From Archivesica marissinica (taxonomy: Eukaryota; Mollusca; Bivalvia; Venerida; Vesicomyidae): a DNA stretch of 64,000 nucleotides. Positions 49,401 through 59,964 of the stretch are shown here, one piece after another (the first letter of the stretch is position 1; every line of letters begins with the position of its first letter). The notes below the pieces were generated by a model. It was not told the DNA's origin. It ran no database searches and worked only from the letters and a program-made list of their open reading frames with translations. The position numbers and the translations under genes were made by a program. The DNA is taken from NCBI GenBank assembly GCA_014843695.1, contig CM026387.1, positions 80,052,341 to 80,116,340 on the forward strand, in the 5' to 3' direction.

Positions 49401-52400
49401 GACTAGTCGCCAATGATGTTGGCTTAGACTAGTCGCCAATGATGTTGGCTTAGACTAGTCGCCAATGATGTTGGCTTGGACTAGTTGCCAATGAGGTTGG
49501 CTTGGACTAGTCACCAATGATGTTGGCTTAGACTAGACGCCAATGATGTTGGCTTGGACTAGTCGCCAATGATGTTGGCTTGGACTAGTCACCAATGCTG
49601 TTGGCTTGGACTAGTCACCAATGATGTTGGCTTAGACTAGTCGCCAATGATGTTGGCTTAGACTAGTCACCAATGATGTTGGCTTAGACTAGTCGCCAAT
49701 GATGTTGGCTTAGACTAGTCGCCAATGATGTTGGCTTAGACTAGTCGCCAATGATGTTGGCTTGGACTAGTCGCCAATGATGTTGGCTTGGACTAGTCAC
49801 CAATGATGTTGGCTTAGACTAGTCACCAATGATGTTGGCTTAGACTAGTCATCAATGATGTTGGTTTAGAATAGTCGCCAATGATGTTGGCTTAGACTAG
49901 TCGCCAATGATGGTGGCTTAGACTAGTCGCAAATGATGTTGGTTTAGACTAGTCACCAATGATGTTGGCTTAGACTAGTCGCCAATGATGTTGGTTTAGA
50001 CTAGTCGCCAATGATGTTGGCTTAGACTAGTCGCCAATGATGTTGGTTTAGACTAGTCGCCAATGATGTTGGTTTATACTAGTCGCCAATGATGTTGGCT
50101 TGGACTAGTCGCCAATGATGTTGGTTTAGACTAGTCGCCAATGATGTTGGCTTGGACTAGTCGTCAATGAGGTTGGCTTGGACTAGTCGCCAATGATGTT
50201 GGTTTAGCCTAATCGCCAATGATGTTGGCTTGGTCTAGTCGTCAACGATGTTGGCTTGGACTAGTCGCCAATGATGTTGACTTAGACTAGTCATCAATGA
50301 TGTTGGCTTGGTCTAGTCGCCAATGATGTTGGTTTCGACTAGTCGCCAATAATGTTGCTTTAGACTAGTCGCTAATGATGTTGGCTTAGACTAGTCATCA
50401 ATGATGTTGGCTTGGACTAGTCGCCAATGATGTTGGCTTAGACTAGTCGCAAATGATATTGGTTTAGACTAGTCGCCAATGATGTTGGCTTAGACTAGTC
50501 GCCAATGATGTTGGCTTAGACTAGTCGCCAATGATGTTGGCTTAGACTAGTCGCCAATGGTGTTGTTTTAGACTAGTTGCCAATGATGTTGGTTTAGACT
50601 AGTGGCCAATGATGTTGGTTTAGCCTAATCGCCAATGATGTTGGCTTGGTCTAGTCGTCAACGATGTTGGCTTGGACTAGTCGCCAATGATGTTGGCTTG
50701 GACTAGTCACCAATGCTGTTGGCTTAGACTAGTCACCAATGATGTTGGCTTAGACTAGTCGCCAATGATGTTGGCTTAGACTAGTCACCAATGATGTTGG
50801 CTTAGACTAGTCGCCAATGATGTTGGCTTAGACTAGTCGCCAATGATGTTGGCTTAGACTAGTCGCCAATGATGTTGGCTTGGACTAGTCACCAATGATG
50901 TTGGCTTAGACTAGTCACCAATGATGTTGGCTTAGACTAGTCATCAATGATGTTGGTTTAGAATAGTCGCCAATGATGTTGGCTTAGACTAGTCGCCAAT
51001 GATGTTGGCTTAGACTAGTCGCCAATGATGTTGGTTTAGACTAGTCACCAATGATGTTGGCTTAGACTAGTCGCCAATGATGTTGGTTTAGACTAGTCGC
51101 CAATGATGTTGGCTTAGACTAGTCGCCAATGATGTTGGTTTAGACTAGTCGCCAATGATGTTGGTTTATACTAGTCGCCAATGATGTTGGCTTGGACTAG
51201 TCGCCAATGATGTTGGTTTAGACTAGTCGCCAATGATGTTGGCTTGGACTAGTCGTCAATGAGGTTGGCTTGGACTAGTCGCCAATGATGTTGGTTTAGC
51301 CTAATCGCCAATGATGTTGGCTTGGTCTAGTCGTCAACGATGTTGGCTTGGACTAGTCGCCAATGATGTTGGCTTAGACTAGTCGCCAATGATGTTGGCT
51401 TAGACTAGTCGCCAATGATGTTTGCTTAGACTAGTCGCCAATGATGTTGGCTTGGACCAGTCGCCAATAATGTTGGTTTGGACTAGTCGCCAATGATGTT
51501 GGCTTGGACTAGTCGCCAATGATGTTGGCTTGGACTAGTCACCAATGATGTTGGTTTAGACTAGTCGCCAATGATGTTGGATTGGACTAGTCGCCAATGA
51601 TGTTGGTTTAGACTAGTCGCCAATGATGTTGATTTAGACTAGTCGCCAATGATGTTGGTTTAGACTAGTCACCAATGATGTTGGTTTAGACTAGTCGCCA
51701 ATGATATTGGATTGGACTAGTCGCCAATGATGTTGGTTTAGACTAGTCGCCAATGATGTTGGCTTAGTCTAGTCGCCAATGATGTTGATTTAGACTAGTC
51801 GCCAATGATGTTGGCTTAGACTAGTCGTCAATGATGTTGGCTTGGACTAGTCGCCAATGATGTTGGATTGGACTAGTCGCCAATGATGTTGGTTTAGACT
51901 AGTCGCCAATGATGTTGGCTTAGACTAGTCGCCAATGATGTTGGTTTAGACTAGTCGCCAATGATGTTTGCTTAGACTAGTCATCAATGATGTTGGCTTG
52001 CACTAGTCGTCAATGATGTTGGTTTAGACTAGTCGCCAATGATGTTGGTTTAGACTAGTCGCTAATGATGTTGGCTTAGACTAGTCATCAATGATGTTGG
52101 CTTGGACTAGTCGCCAATGATGTTGGCTTCGACTAGTCGCCAATGATGTTGGTTTAGACATAGTCGCCAATGATGTTGGCTTAGACTAGTCGCCAATGAT
52201 GTTGGCTTAGACTAGTCGCCAATGATGTTGGCTTAGACCAGTCGCCAATGGTGTTGGTTTAGACTAGTCGCCAATGATGTTGGTTTAGTCTAGTCGCCAA
52301 TGATGTTGGTTTAGCCTAATCGCCAATGATGTTGGCTTGGTCTAGTCGTCAACGATGTTGGCTTGGACTAGTCGCCAATGATGTTGGCTTAGACTAATCG

Positions 52401-55400
52401 CCAATGATGTTGGCTTAGACTAGTCGCCAATGATGTTGGCTTAGACTAGTCGCCAATGATGTTGGCTTGGACCAGTCGCCAATGATGTTGGCTTGGACTA
52501 GTCGCCAATGATGTTGGCTTGGACTAGTCGCCAATGATGTTGGCTTGGACTAGTCAACAATGATGTTGGTTTAGACTAGTCGCCAATGATGTTGGATTGG
52601 ACAAGTCGTCAATGATGTTGGTTTAGACTAGTCGCCAATGATGTTGGTTTAGACTAGTCGCCAATGATGTTGGTTTAGTCTAGTCGCCAATGATGTTGGT
52701 TTAGACTAGTCGCCAATGATGTTGGATTGGACTAGTCGCCAATGATGTTGGTTTAGACTAGTCGCCAATGATGTTGGCTTAGACTATTCGCCAATGATGT
52801 TGGTTTAGACTAGTCGCCAATGATGTTGGCTTAGACTAGAAGCCAATGATGTTGGCTTGGTCTAGTCGTCATCGATGTTGGCTTTGTCTAGTCGCCAATG
52901 TTGTTGGCTTAGACTAGTCGCCAATGATGTTGGCTTAGACTAGTCCCCAATGATGTTGGCTTGGACTAGTTGCCAATGATGTTGGCTTGGACTAGTCACC
53001 AATGATGTTGGCTTGGACTAGTCGCCAATGATGTTGGCTTGGAATAGTCACCAATGCTGTTGGCTTGGACTAGTCGCCAATGATGTTGGCTTAGACTAGT
53101 CGCCAATGATGTTGGCTTAGACTAGTCACCAATGATGTTGGCTTGGACTAGTCACCAATGCTGTTGGCTTGGACTAGTCACCAATGATGTTGGCTTAGAC
53201 TAGTCGCCAATGATGTTGGCTTAGACTAGTCACCAATAATGTTGGCTTAGTCTAGTCGCCAATGATGTTGGCTTAGACTAGTCGCCAATGATGTTGGCTT
53301 AGACTAATCGCCAATGATGTTGGCTTGGACTAGTCGCCAATGATGTTGGCTTGGACTAGTCGCCAATGATGTTGGCTTAGACTAGTCGCCAATGATGTTG
53401 GCTTAGACTAGTCGCCAATGATGTTGGTTTAGACTAGTCACCAATGATGTTGGCTTAGACTAGTCGCAAATGATGTTGGTTTAGACTAGTCGCCAATGAT
53501 GTTGGCTTAGACTAGTCGCCAATGATGTTGGTTTAGACTAGTCGCCAATGATGTTGGTTTAGACTAGTCGCCAATGATGTTGGCTTGGACTAGTCGCCAA
53601 TGATGTTGGTTTAGACTAGTCGCCAATGATGTTGGCTTAGACTAGTCGCCAATGATGTTGGCTTAGACTAGTCGCCAATGATGTTGGTTTAGACTAGTCG
53701 CCAATGATGTTGGCTTAGACTAGTCATCAATGATGTTGGCTTGGACTAGTCGTCAATGATGTTGGTTTAGACTAGTCGCCAATGATGTTGGTTTAGACTA
53801 GTCGCTAATGATGTTGGCTTAGACTAGTCATCAATGATGTTGGCTTAGACTAGTCGCCAATGATGTTGGCTTAGACTAGTCGCCAATGATGTTGGTTTAG
53901 ACTAGTCGCCAATGATGTTGGCTTAGACTAGTCGCCAATGATGTTGGCTTAGACTAGTCGCCAATGATGTTGGCTTAGACCAGTCGCTAATGGTGTTGGT
54001 TTAGACTAGTCGCCAATGATGTTGGCTTAGACTAGTCATCAATGATGTTGGCTTGGACTAGTCGTCAATGATGTTGGTTTAGACTAGTCGCCAATGATGT
54101 TGGTTTAGCCTAATCGCCAATGATGTTGGCTTGGTCTAGTCGTCAACGATGTTGGCTTGGACTAGTCGCCAATGATGTTGGCTTAGACTAATCGCCAATG
54201 ATGTTGGCTTAGACTAGTCGCCAATGATGTTGGCTTAGACTAGTCGCCAATGATGTTGGCTTGGACCAGTCGCCAATGATGTTGGCTTGGACTAGTCGCC
54301 AATGATGTTGGCTTGGACTAGTCGCCAATGATGTTGGCTTGGACTAGTCAACAATGATGTTGGTTTAGACTAGTCGCCAATGATGTTGGATTGGACAAGT
54401 CGCCAATGATGTTGGTTTAGACTAGTCGTCAATGATGTTGGTTTAGACTAGTCGCCAATGATGTTGGTTTAGACTAGTCGCCAATGATGTTGGTTTAGAC
54501 TAGTCGCCAATGATGTTGGATTGGACTAGTCGCCAATGATGTTGGTTTAGACTAGTCGCCAATGATGTTGGCTTAGACTAGTCGCCAATGATGTTGGTTT
54601 AGACTAGTCGCCAATGATGTTGGCTTAGACTAGAAGCCAATGATGTTGGCTTGGTCTAGTCGTCATCGATGTTGGCTTGGTCTAGTCGCCAATGATGTTG
54701 GCTTAGACTAGTCGCCAATGATGTTGGCTTAGACTAGTCCCCAATGATGTTGACTTGGACTAGTTGCCAATGATGTTGGCTTGGACTAGTCACCAATGAT
54801 GTTGGCTTGGACTAGTCGCCAATGATGTTGGCTTGGACTAGTCACCAATGCTGTTGGCTTGGACTAGTCGCCAATGATGTTGGCTTAGACTAGTCGCCAA
54901 TGATGTTGGCTTAGACTAGTCACCAATGATGTTGGCTTGGACTAGTCGCCAATGATGTTGGCTTGGACTAGTCACCAATGCTGTTGGCTTGGACTAGTCA
55001 CCAATGATGTTGGCTTAGACTAGTCGCCAATGATGTTGGCTTAGACTAGTCACCAATGATGTTGGCTTAGTCTAGTCGCCAATGATGTTGGCTTAGACTA
55101 GTCGCCAATGATGTTGGCTTAGACTAATCGCCAATGATGTTGGCTTGGACTAGTCGCCAATGATGTTGGCTTGGACTAGTCGCCAATGATGTTGGCTTAG
55201 ACTAGTCATCAATGATGTTGGCTTAGACTAGTCATCAATGATGTTGGTTTAGACTAGTCGCCAATGATGTTGGCTTGGACTAGTCGCCAATGATGTTGGC
55301 TTAGACTAGTCGCCAATGATGTTGGCTTAGACTAGTCGCCAATGATGTTGGTTTAGACTAGTCACCAATGATGTTGGCTTAGACTAGTCGCAAATGATGT

Positions 55401-55904
55401 TGGCTTAGACTAGTCGCCAATGATATTGGCTTAGACTAGTCGCCAATGGTGTTGGTTTAGACTAGTCGCCAATGATGTTGGCTTGGACTAGTCGCCAATG
55501 ATGTTGGCTTAGACTAGTCGCCAATGATGTTGGCTTAGACTAGTCGCCAATGATGTTGGCTTAGACTAGTCACCAATGGTGTTGGCTTAGACTAATCGCC
55601 AATGATGTTGGCTTAGACTAGTCACCAATGATGTTAGCTTAGACTAGTCGCCAATGATGTTGGCTTAGACTAGTCACCAATGATGTTGGCTTAGACTAGT
55701 CGCCAATGATGTTGGCTTAAACTAGTCACCAATGATGTTGGATTGGACTGGTCGCCAATGATGTTGGTTTAGACTAGTCGCCAATGATGTTGGATTGGAC
55801 TAGTCGCCAATGATGTTGGTTTAGACTTGTCGCCAATGATGTTGGTTTAGACTAGTCACCAATGATGTTGGCTTAGACTAGTCGCCAATGATGTTGGTTT
55901 AGAC
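46436..55904. repeat. 26-bp satellite array (26-B), left part, about 364 copies
   Basis: Direct repeats of GACTAGTCGCCAATGATGTT followed by GGCTTA. Frequent variants are GGTTTA, GGCTTG, GGATTG, CACC for CGCC, and CATC. Each monomer contains the 8-bp palindrome GACTAGTC, the inverted repeat GCCAA-TGATG-TTGGC, and a CCAAT pentamer. A diagnostic pair of monomers (TTTAGCCTAATCG, then GGTCTAGTCGTCAACG) recurs at 46591, 49345, 50203, 50619, 51295, 52310 and 54104, mostly at exact multiples of 26 bp. A 1794-bp (69-monomer) block is duplicated from 52310 to 54104. The register ends at TTTAGAC where the LINE begins. Confidence 0.97.
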
Positions 55905-56225
55905 ATTTGGATAGTTATGCGCGCGCATATGTCACTGACATCGCTAATCTCTCATCTCAGAAAATCTTCTTTTTCTACTTATTTCCGAAGGTTGAACTAG
56001 GTGAGATCCATCCATTGTTGAAAGAAAAGAGATAGGAAGATCTTGTCATTCATAATCTGTAAAGCTTGGTCTGTTCTAACCTAAAATAACGGTTTTTAGT
56101 GGTAACTAATCATTTCCAGAAGGTCAAGGTCGTATTTGTCCACTGACTTCCGGTCTAAATTTTCCACTTCCTGTAAAGAATTTGAACAGCAATACAGGTA
56201 ATATTTTTGCCTAGTTGGCGTTCCC

Positions 56226-56231
56226 ATGTAA
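56226..56231 (+). promoter_or_regulatory. start-stop upstream ORF (ATG TAA) before the LINE ORF
   Basis: An ATG immediately followed by TAA lies 16 bp before the proposed LINE start at 56242, in another frame. Such minimal upstream ORFs can reduce or modulate initiation at the next ATG. The regulatory role here is inference. Confidence 0.45.
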
Positions 56232-56241
56232 AGATACAGAC

Positions 56242-59200
56242 ATGTTGGTGTACCCAATATCACTTGCTCTTGTCGTATTAGGTTTTATGAGAGTTTCACC
56301 CTGTGACAGCCACCAGAATGCCTACAGAGATATAAAATCACTCTGCCAAAAATCCAAATTGCTTCTCGCATGCTGTTCCATAAAACAGCTTATCAAACCC
56401 AAATCTATGCATAAGTGTTCGTACAGAACTGTACTATTCCTCAGCACATTGTTGTTGATCATGTCCCTAGATATTGAATCAAATCCCGGACCGACCCTCG
56501 TACCTGAATTCATAGGAGACACATCCACTGTTTATCCCTGTGGTACCTGTGAGCAACCAGTAACCGCTTCATCTAAGGGTGCGCAGTGTGAGTTCTGTTT
56601 TATACTGTACCATGCCGACTGTCAGGGTATGTCCGACAGTTTGTGCGACAGACTTGGAGATGATTCTCGCATTGGGGCCTGGAAGTGTATAGCTTGCAAC
56701 AACATGAACATAACTCTACCTAGCTCTGCTAGTCTGGAATCATACGAATCACCTAACAGATTCAGCAGCTTCAACAGTAGCACTACAGATACTAGCATTG
56801 ATGAACATGTAAATACTAGTGACAACATTCATCCAGTCACATCAACACCAAAAGGTAATAAGCAAACATCACATAAACCCAAACAAAATCCGAAAAATAA
56901 AGTCAGACGACCATTAAAAGTATTGACTATAAATTGTAGGTCAATAGTCGATAAAAAACTAGACTATGATAACATGATTGCGTCTACCCAACCTGACATA
57001 GTATTAGGCACAGAGTCGTGGTTAAAACCTAAACATTACGATAACGAGATTTTCAGCCCGGAACTGGGATACACCCCTTTCAGAAGAGATAGGCAGAAGC
57101 AGACTGGGGGAGGGGTATTCATTGCAGTAAAAAATTCCCTGATAGCACAAGAAGCCACCCACCTTCACACCGATTGTGAAAACATATGGGTTAAAATACA
57201 ACTCCAAGGTTCCAAGCCACTGCTCGTCTGCTCCTACTATAAGCCCAAAGAACATGACCCCCATAGTACTAATGAATTCAATAAATCCCTCTCCATGGCC
57301 ACAAAAACCAGTGCAACCGTATGGGTTGGTGGAGATTTTAATATGCCCAAAATGGACTGGTCCAATATTTCCCCAACCCCAGACTGTAAGCTGCAATCCC
57401 ACTACCGCGATTTTATTAATATCTTATTTGATAATAACATCACACAAATGGTCCAAGACCCCACACGCGGGAACCATATCCTTGACCTGTTCTTGACAAA
57501 CAACCCCTCCAGAGTAAACAGAGCCCAAGTTATCCCAGGTATCAGTGACCATGATGCAGTCCTGGTTGTTATTAATACCTCCGCCCGAATGAAAACTCAA
57601 AAGCCCCGCAAAATCCACCTATATAAGAAAGCAGATTGGGATGGTCTCCGGTCACATATTACCAATCTACATGAATCCCTCTCCAAATCCAAAAAATATA
57701 TCAGTGATTCAGTAGCAGACCTTTGGCAATCCATTTCCAGCTCCATCGAGGAAGGGGTCAATACTTTTATCCCGTCCAAAATGTCATCCACTAAAAACAA
57801 ATTGCCCTGGATTAAGGTTGAACTAAAACGCCTATTCAGGAAACGGGATAAAGCATTCAGGAAATATAAGAAAAGCAAACAAACCACACACAAAGAACAC
57901 TATCTTAAACTAAAACACCTCTGTAGAAAACAAACTAAAATAGAATATCAAAAATATCTAGGTGACATACTTAACGTAAATACCAGCAATTCAGATGAAC
58001 AACAACAACAACCTGAACCCAAGCCAAACAATAAAAAACTATATTCACTACTAAAACACTCCAGACAAGACTCTGTTGGAATAGACTCTCTTAAAAAGCA
58101 CAATAAACTACACACAGCAGACACAGACAAAGCCACAATACTAAATGAACAATTTCAATCTGTCTTCACCCCCAAGTCCCCTGTTTCTCTAAAATCCCTG
58201 GCTGAAATGAAAGTACAGGATATGGCAGATACAGGTAGAGAGACCTCACACCCAACGTTTAGCTCACACGACCCTATGCCAGATATCGACATCTCTGTTA
58301 ATGGCGTTGAGAAACTCCTCAAAAACCTCAACCCCCATAAGGCTGCAGGACCAGACCAAATTAGACCAATAGTACTCAAAAACACCTGCAAAGAAATGGC
58401 CCCAATCCTATGTGAACTTTTCAAAAAGTCTCTGCAGACCAGTACCCTACCTGATATCTGGAAAATGGCAAATGTAGCCCCTATTTATAAAAAAGGCACA
58501 AAGTCCGACCCTGCAAACTACCGACCAATCTCTCTTACCTGTATCCTGTGCAAAACACTGGAACACATTGTCTCATCTAGCGTAACAAAGCACTTCACAC
58601 AAGCCAACCTCTTCTATGAACTACAACATGGTTTCCGAGAAAAAAGGTCATGTCAAACCCAACTCCTCATGCTAATAGACGACATCCTCAAATCCATAAA
58701 CCAGAGAAGTCAAGTTGACTTAATACTCCTTGACTTCTCAAAAGCCTTTGATATGGTCAACCATGAAAAGCTCCTGTATAAGCTACATTATTATGGCATA
58801 AGGGGTCAAACTCTCTCATGGATTAAAAGCTTCCTAGACAACAGGTCACAGTCCGTCGTAGTCAATGGCTCTAAGTCAAGTACCATACCAGTCTCCTCCG
58901 GTGTCCCACAGGGTTCGGTCCTCGGACCACTCCTCTTTCTCATATACATCAATGACCTCCCAGATTTTGTCAAACACTCTAAAGTCCGCCTCTTCGCCGA
59001 TGACACAGCTCTTTATCTTTCTCTGACTGTTTCTTCTCATTCCAGCCTACTACAGCAAGACTTACACCAGCTTGAACAATGGGAATCCAAATGGGAAATG
59101 AAATTCAATCCATCAAAGTGCCAGGTTATTCAGATCACCAAACGCAAACTAGTCATATCCACGAAATATCGTCTGCATAATACCTTCTTAGAAACTGTTT

Positions 59201-59805
59201 CTTCAGCAAAATACCTGGGAGTAACAATATCAAGTGATTTAAACTTTAACAAACACATTGACAACATCAGCAAAAAAGCAAGTCAAACATTGGGTTTTCT
59301 AAGACGAAACATCAAAGTACACTCAGAAAGGTTAAAATCAACAGCATACAAGACACTGGTAAGGCCCCAGCTTGAGTATAGCTCCACGATTTGGTCACCG
59401 TATACGGCAGTTCTCATAGACCAGCTTGAGTCTGTACAGCGCAGAGCTGCCCGCTGGGCCAAACAAGACTACGGCCGAACGTCCAGTGTCACAGAAATGT
59501 TGAACTCCCTAAATTGGAGACGCCTTGACCTTCGTCGCATCGACCAAAGATTGGTTATGTTCCACAACATCCTCCATAACCAAGTTGCCATTCAAGCTGA
59601 AAACTACCTTACCCCAAATACAAGATCTTCCAGAACATCCCATTCCCAAGCAGTCCGACAGATCCAAACAGTGACTGACTACCATAAATATTCCTTCTTT
59701 CCAAGAACCATTGTCCACTGGAATGCTTTGCCCCCAGATATTGTCACCTTGTCTGGCCCACAGTTCAGTCTGGCTGCAAGTCGGATTGAACATGTTTCTC
59801 CCTAA
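56242..59805 (+). CDS. LINE polyprotein: leader, 2A, PHD finger, APE endonuclease, reverse transcriptase
   Basis: It encodes the enzyme that nicks chromosomal DNA and copies the LINE RNA at the nick. The frame opens with TTG at 56215, but the first ATG is 56242 (purine at -3), giving 1187 residues; positions below count from the TTG, so subtract 9. Residues 10-30 form a hydrophobic, signal-like leader. Residues 74-93 are a hydrophobic run ending DIESNPGP, a 2A recoding motif, so chain separation between Gly92 and Pro93 is likely. A PHD finger follows with C109, C112, C125, C128, H133, C136, C158, C161 and the usual Trp at 156. The endonuclease spans about 234-455: N240, E267 in TESWL, GGDFNMP with D374/N376, and SDH at 444-446. 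Reverse transcriptase runs about 695-1010: D840 in LDFSKAFD, GVPQGSVLGP at 896-905 and catalytic FADD at 927-930. No stop or frameshift interrupts it. No RNase H domain is visible. All key catalytic residues are present, so it may be functional. Confidence 0.95.
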   Translation: MLVYPISLALVVLGFMRVSPCDSHQNAYRDIKSLCQKSKLLLACCSIKQLIKPKSMHKCSYRTVLFLSTLLLIMSLDIESNPGPTLVPEFIGDTSTVYPCGTCEQPVTASSKGAQCEFCFILYHADCQGMSDSLCDRLGDDSRIGAWKCIACNNMNITLPSSASLESYESPNRFSSFNSSTTDTSIDEHVNTSDNIHPVTSTPKGNKQTSHKPKQNPKNKVRRPLKVLTINCRSIVDKKLDYDNMIASTQPDIVLGTESWLKPKHYDNEIFSPELGYTPFRRDRQKQTGGGVFIAVKNSLIAQEATHLHTDCENIWVKIQLQGSKPLLVCSYYKPKEHDPHSTNEFNKSLSMATKTSATVWVGGDFNMPKMDWSNISPTPDCKLQSHYRDFINILFDNNITQMVQDPTRGNHILDLFLTNNPSRVNRAQVIPGISDHDAVLVVINTSARMKTQKPRKIHLYKKADWDGLRSHITNLHESLSKSKKYISDSVADLWQSISSSIEEGVNTFIPSKMSSTKNKLPWIKVELKRLFRKRDKAFRKYKKSKQTTHKEHYLKLKHLCRKQTKIEYQKYLGDILNVNTSNSDEQQQQPEPKPNNKKLYSLLKHSRQDSVGIDSLKKHNKLHTADTDKATILNEQFQSVFTPKSPVSLKSLAEMKVQDMADTGRETSHPTFSSHDPMPDIDISVNGVEKLLKNLNPHKAAGPDQIRPIVLKNTCKEMAPILCELFKKSLQTSTLPDIWKMANVAPIYKKGTKSDPANYRPISLTCILCKTLEHIVSSSVTKHFTQANLFYELQHGFREKRSCQTQLLMLIDDILKSINQRSQVDLILLDFSKAFDMVNHEKLLYKLHYYGIRGQTLSWIKSFLDNRSQSVVVNGSKSSTIPVSSGVPQGSVLGPLLFLIYINDLPDFVKHSKVRLFADDTALYLSLTVSSHSSLLQQDLHQLEQWESKWEMKFNPSKCQVIQITKRKLVISTKYRLHNTFLETVSSAKYLGVTISSDLNFNKHIDNISKKASQTLGFLRRNIKVHSERLKSTAYKTLVRPQLEYSSTIWSPYTAVLIDQLESVQRRAARWAKQDYGRTSSVTEMLNSLNWRRLDLRRIDQRLVMFHNILHNQVAIQAENYLTPNTRSSRTSHSQAVRQIQTVTDYHKYSFFPRTIVHWNALPPDIVTLSGPQFSLAASRIEHVSP
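56470..56493 (+). other. 2A translational-recoding motif (DIESNPGP)
   Basis: Encodes D-I-E-S-N-P-G-P, an exact fit to the D-(V/I)-E-x-N-P-G-P consensus, preceded by a leucine-rich helix-like run (LFLSTLLLIMSL) as in active 2A sequences. 2A motifs make the ribosome skip the Gly-Pro bond and continue, giving two proteins from one frame. They are known from some CR1/L2-group LINEs of marine invertebrates, so presence here is meaningful. Activity in this copy is inferred. Confidence 0.85.
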
Positions 59806-59964
59806 ATAACCCTGCCCTGTTCTTAACCTGTTTTTAACCAACCTAACATCATTCTTTTTATCATCTTTTATTTCATCTCTTACTAACATTCTTGTCAGTT
59901 GACGCGCGTCAAAGTCTAAGGTCCCCATCAGGGGTTTGACTAATAGGAAGATAGATAGATAGAC
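59806..59964 (+). other. LINE 3' untranslated region with overlapping hairpins and GATA tail
   Basis: A pyrimidine-rich stretch is followed by a perfect 14-bp palindrome TTGACGCGCGTCAA (59899-59912). An alternative stem pairs GTCAAA (59908-59913) with TTTGAC (59935-59940), enclosing CCCC-ATCA-GGGG (59923-59934). The two structures share GTCAA, so they exclude each other. The element ends in GATA repeats. Such 3' structures are usually what the element's reverse transcriptase recognises. Confidence 0.7.

Larger units (their letters stand above)
55905..59964 (+). mobile_element. CR1/L2-like non-LTR retrotransposon, apparently full length
   Basis: This 4.06-kb unit interrupts the 26-B satellite without disturbing its register: the left array ends TTTAGAC and the right resumes at AGACTAGTCG. 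It has a 5' untranslated region of about 340 bp, one uninterrupted coding frame (56242-59805), a structured 3' untranslated region of about 160 bp and a short GATA tail (GATAGATAGATAGAC) in place of poly(A). APE endonuclease plus RT, an N-terminal PHD finger, no RNase H and a microsatellite-like tail fit the CR1/L2/Rex1 group. The shared TAGAC at both junctions could be a target duplication of up to 5 bp or part of the tail. Confidence 0.9.

Noticed and set aside
59806..59964. The CR1/L2-like LINE as partner of the SINE hairpin tail
   Set aside because: The LINE 3' end (TTGACGCGCGTCAA, CCCC/GGGG, GATA tail) shares no clear sequence with the SINE tail (CGTCGCT...AGCGACG, ATAAATAAAC), so no partnership is supported here.
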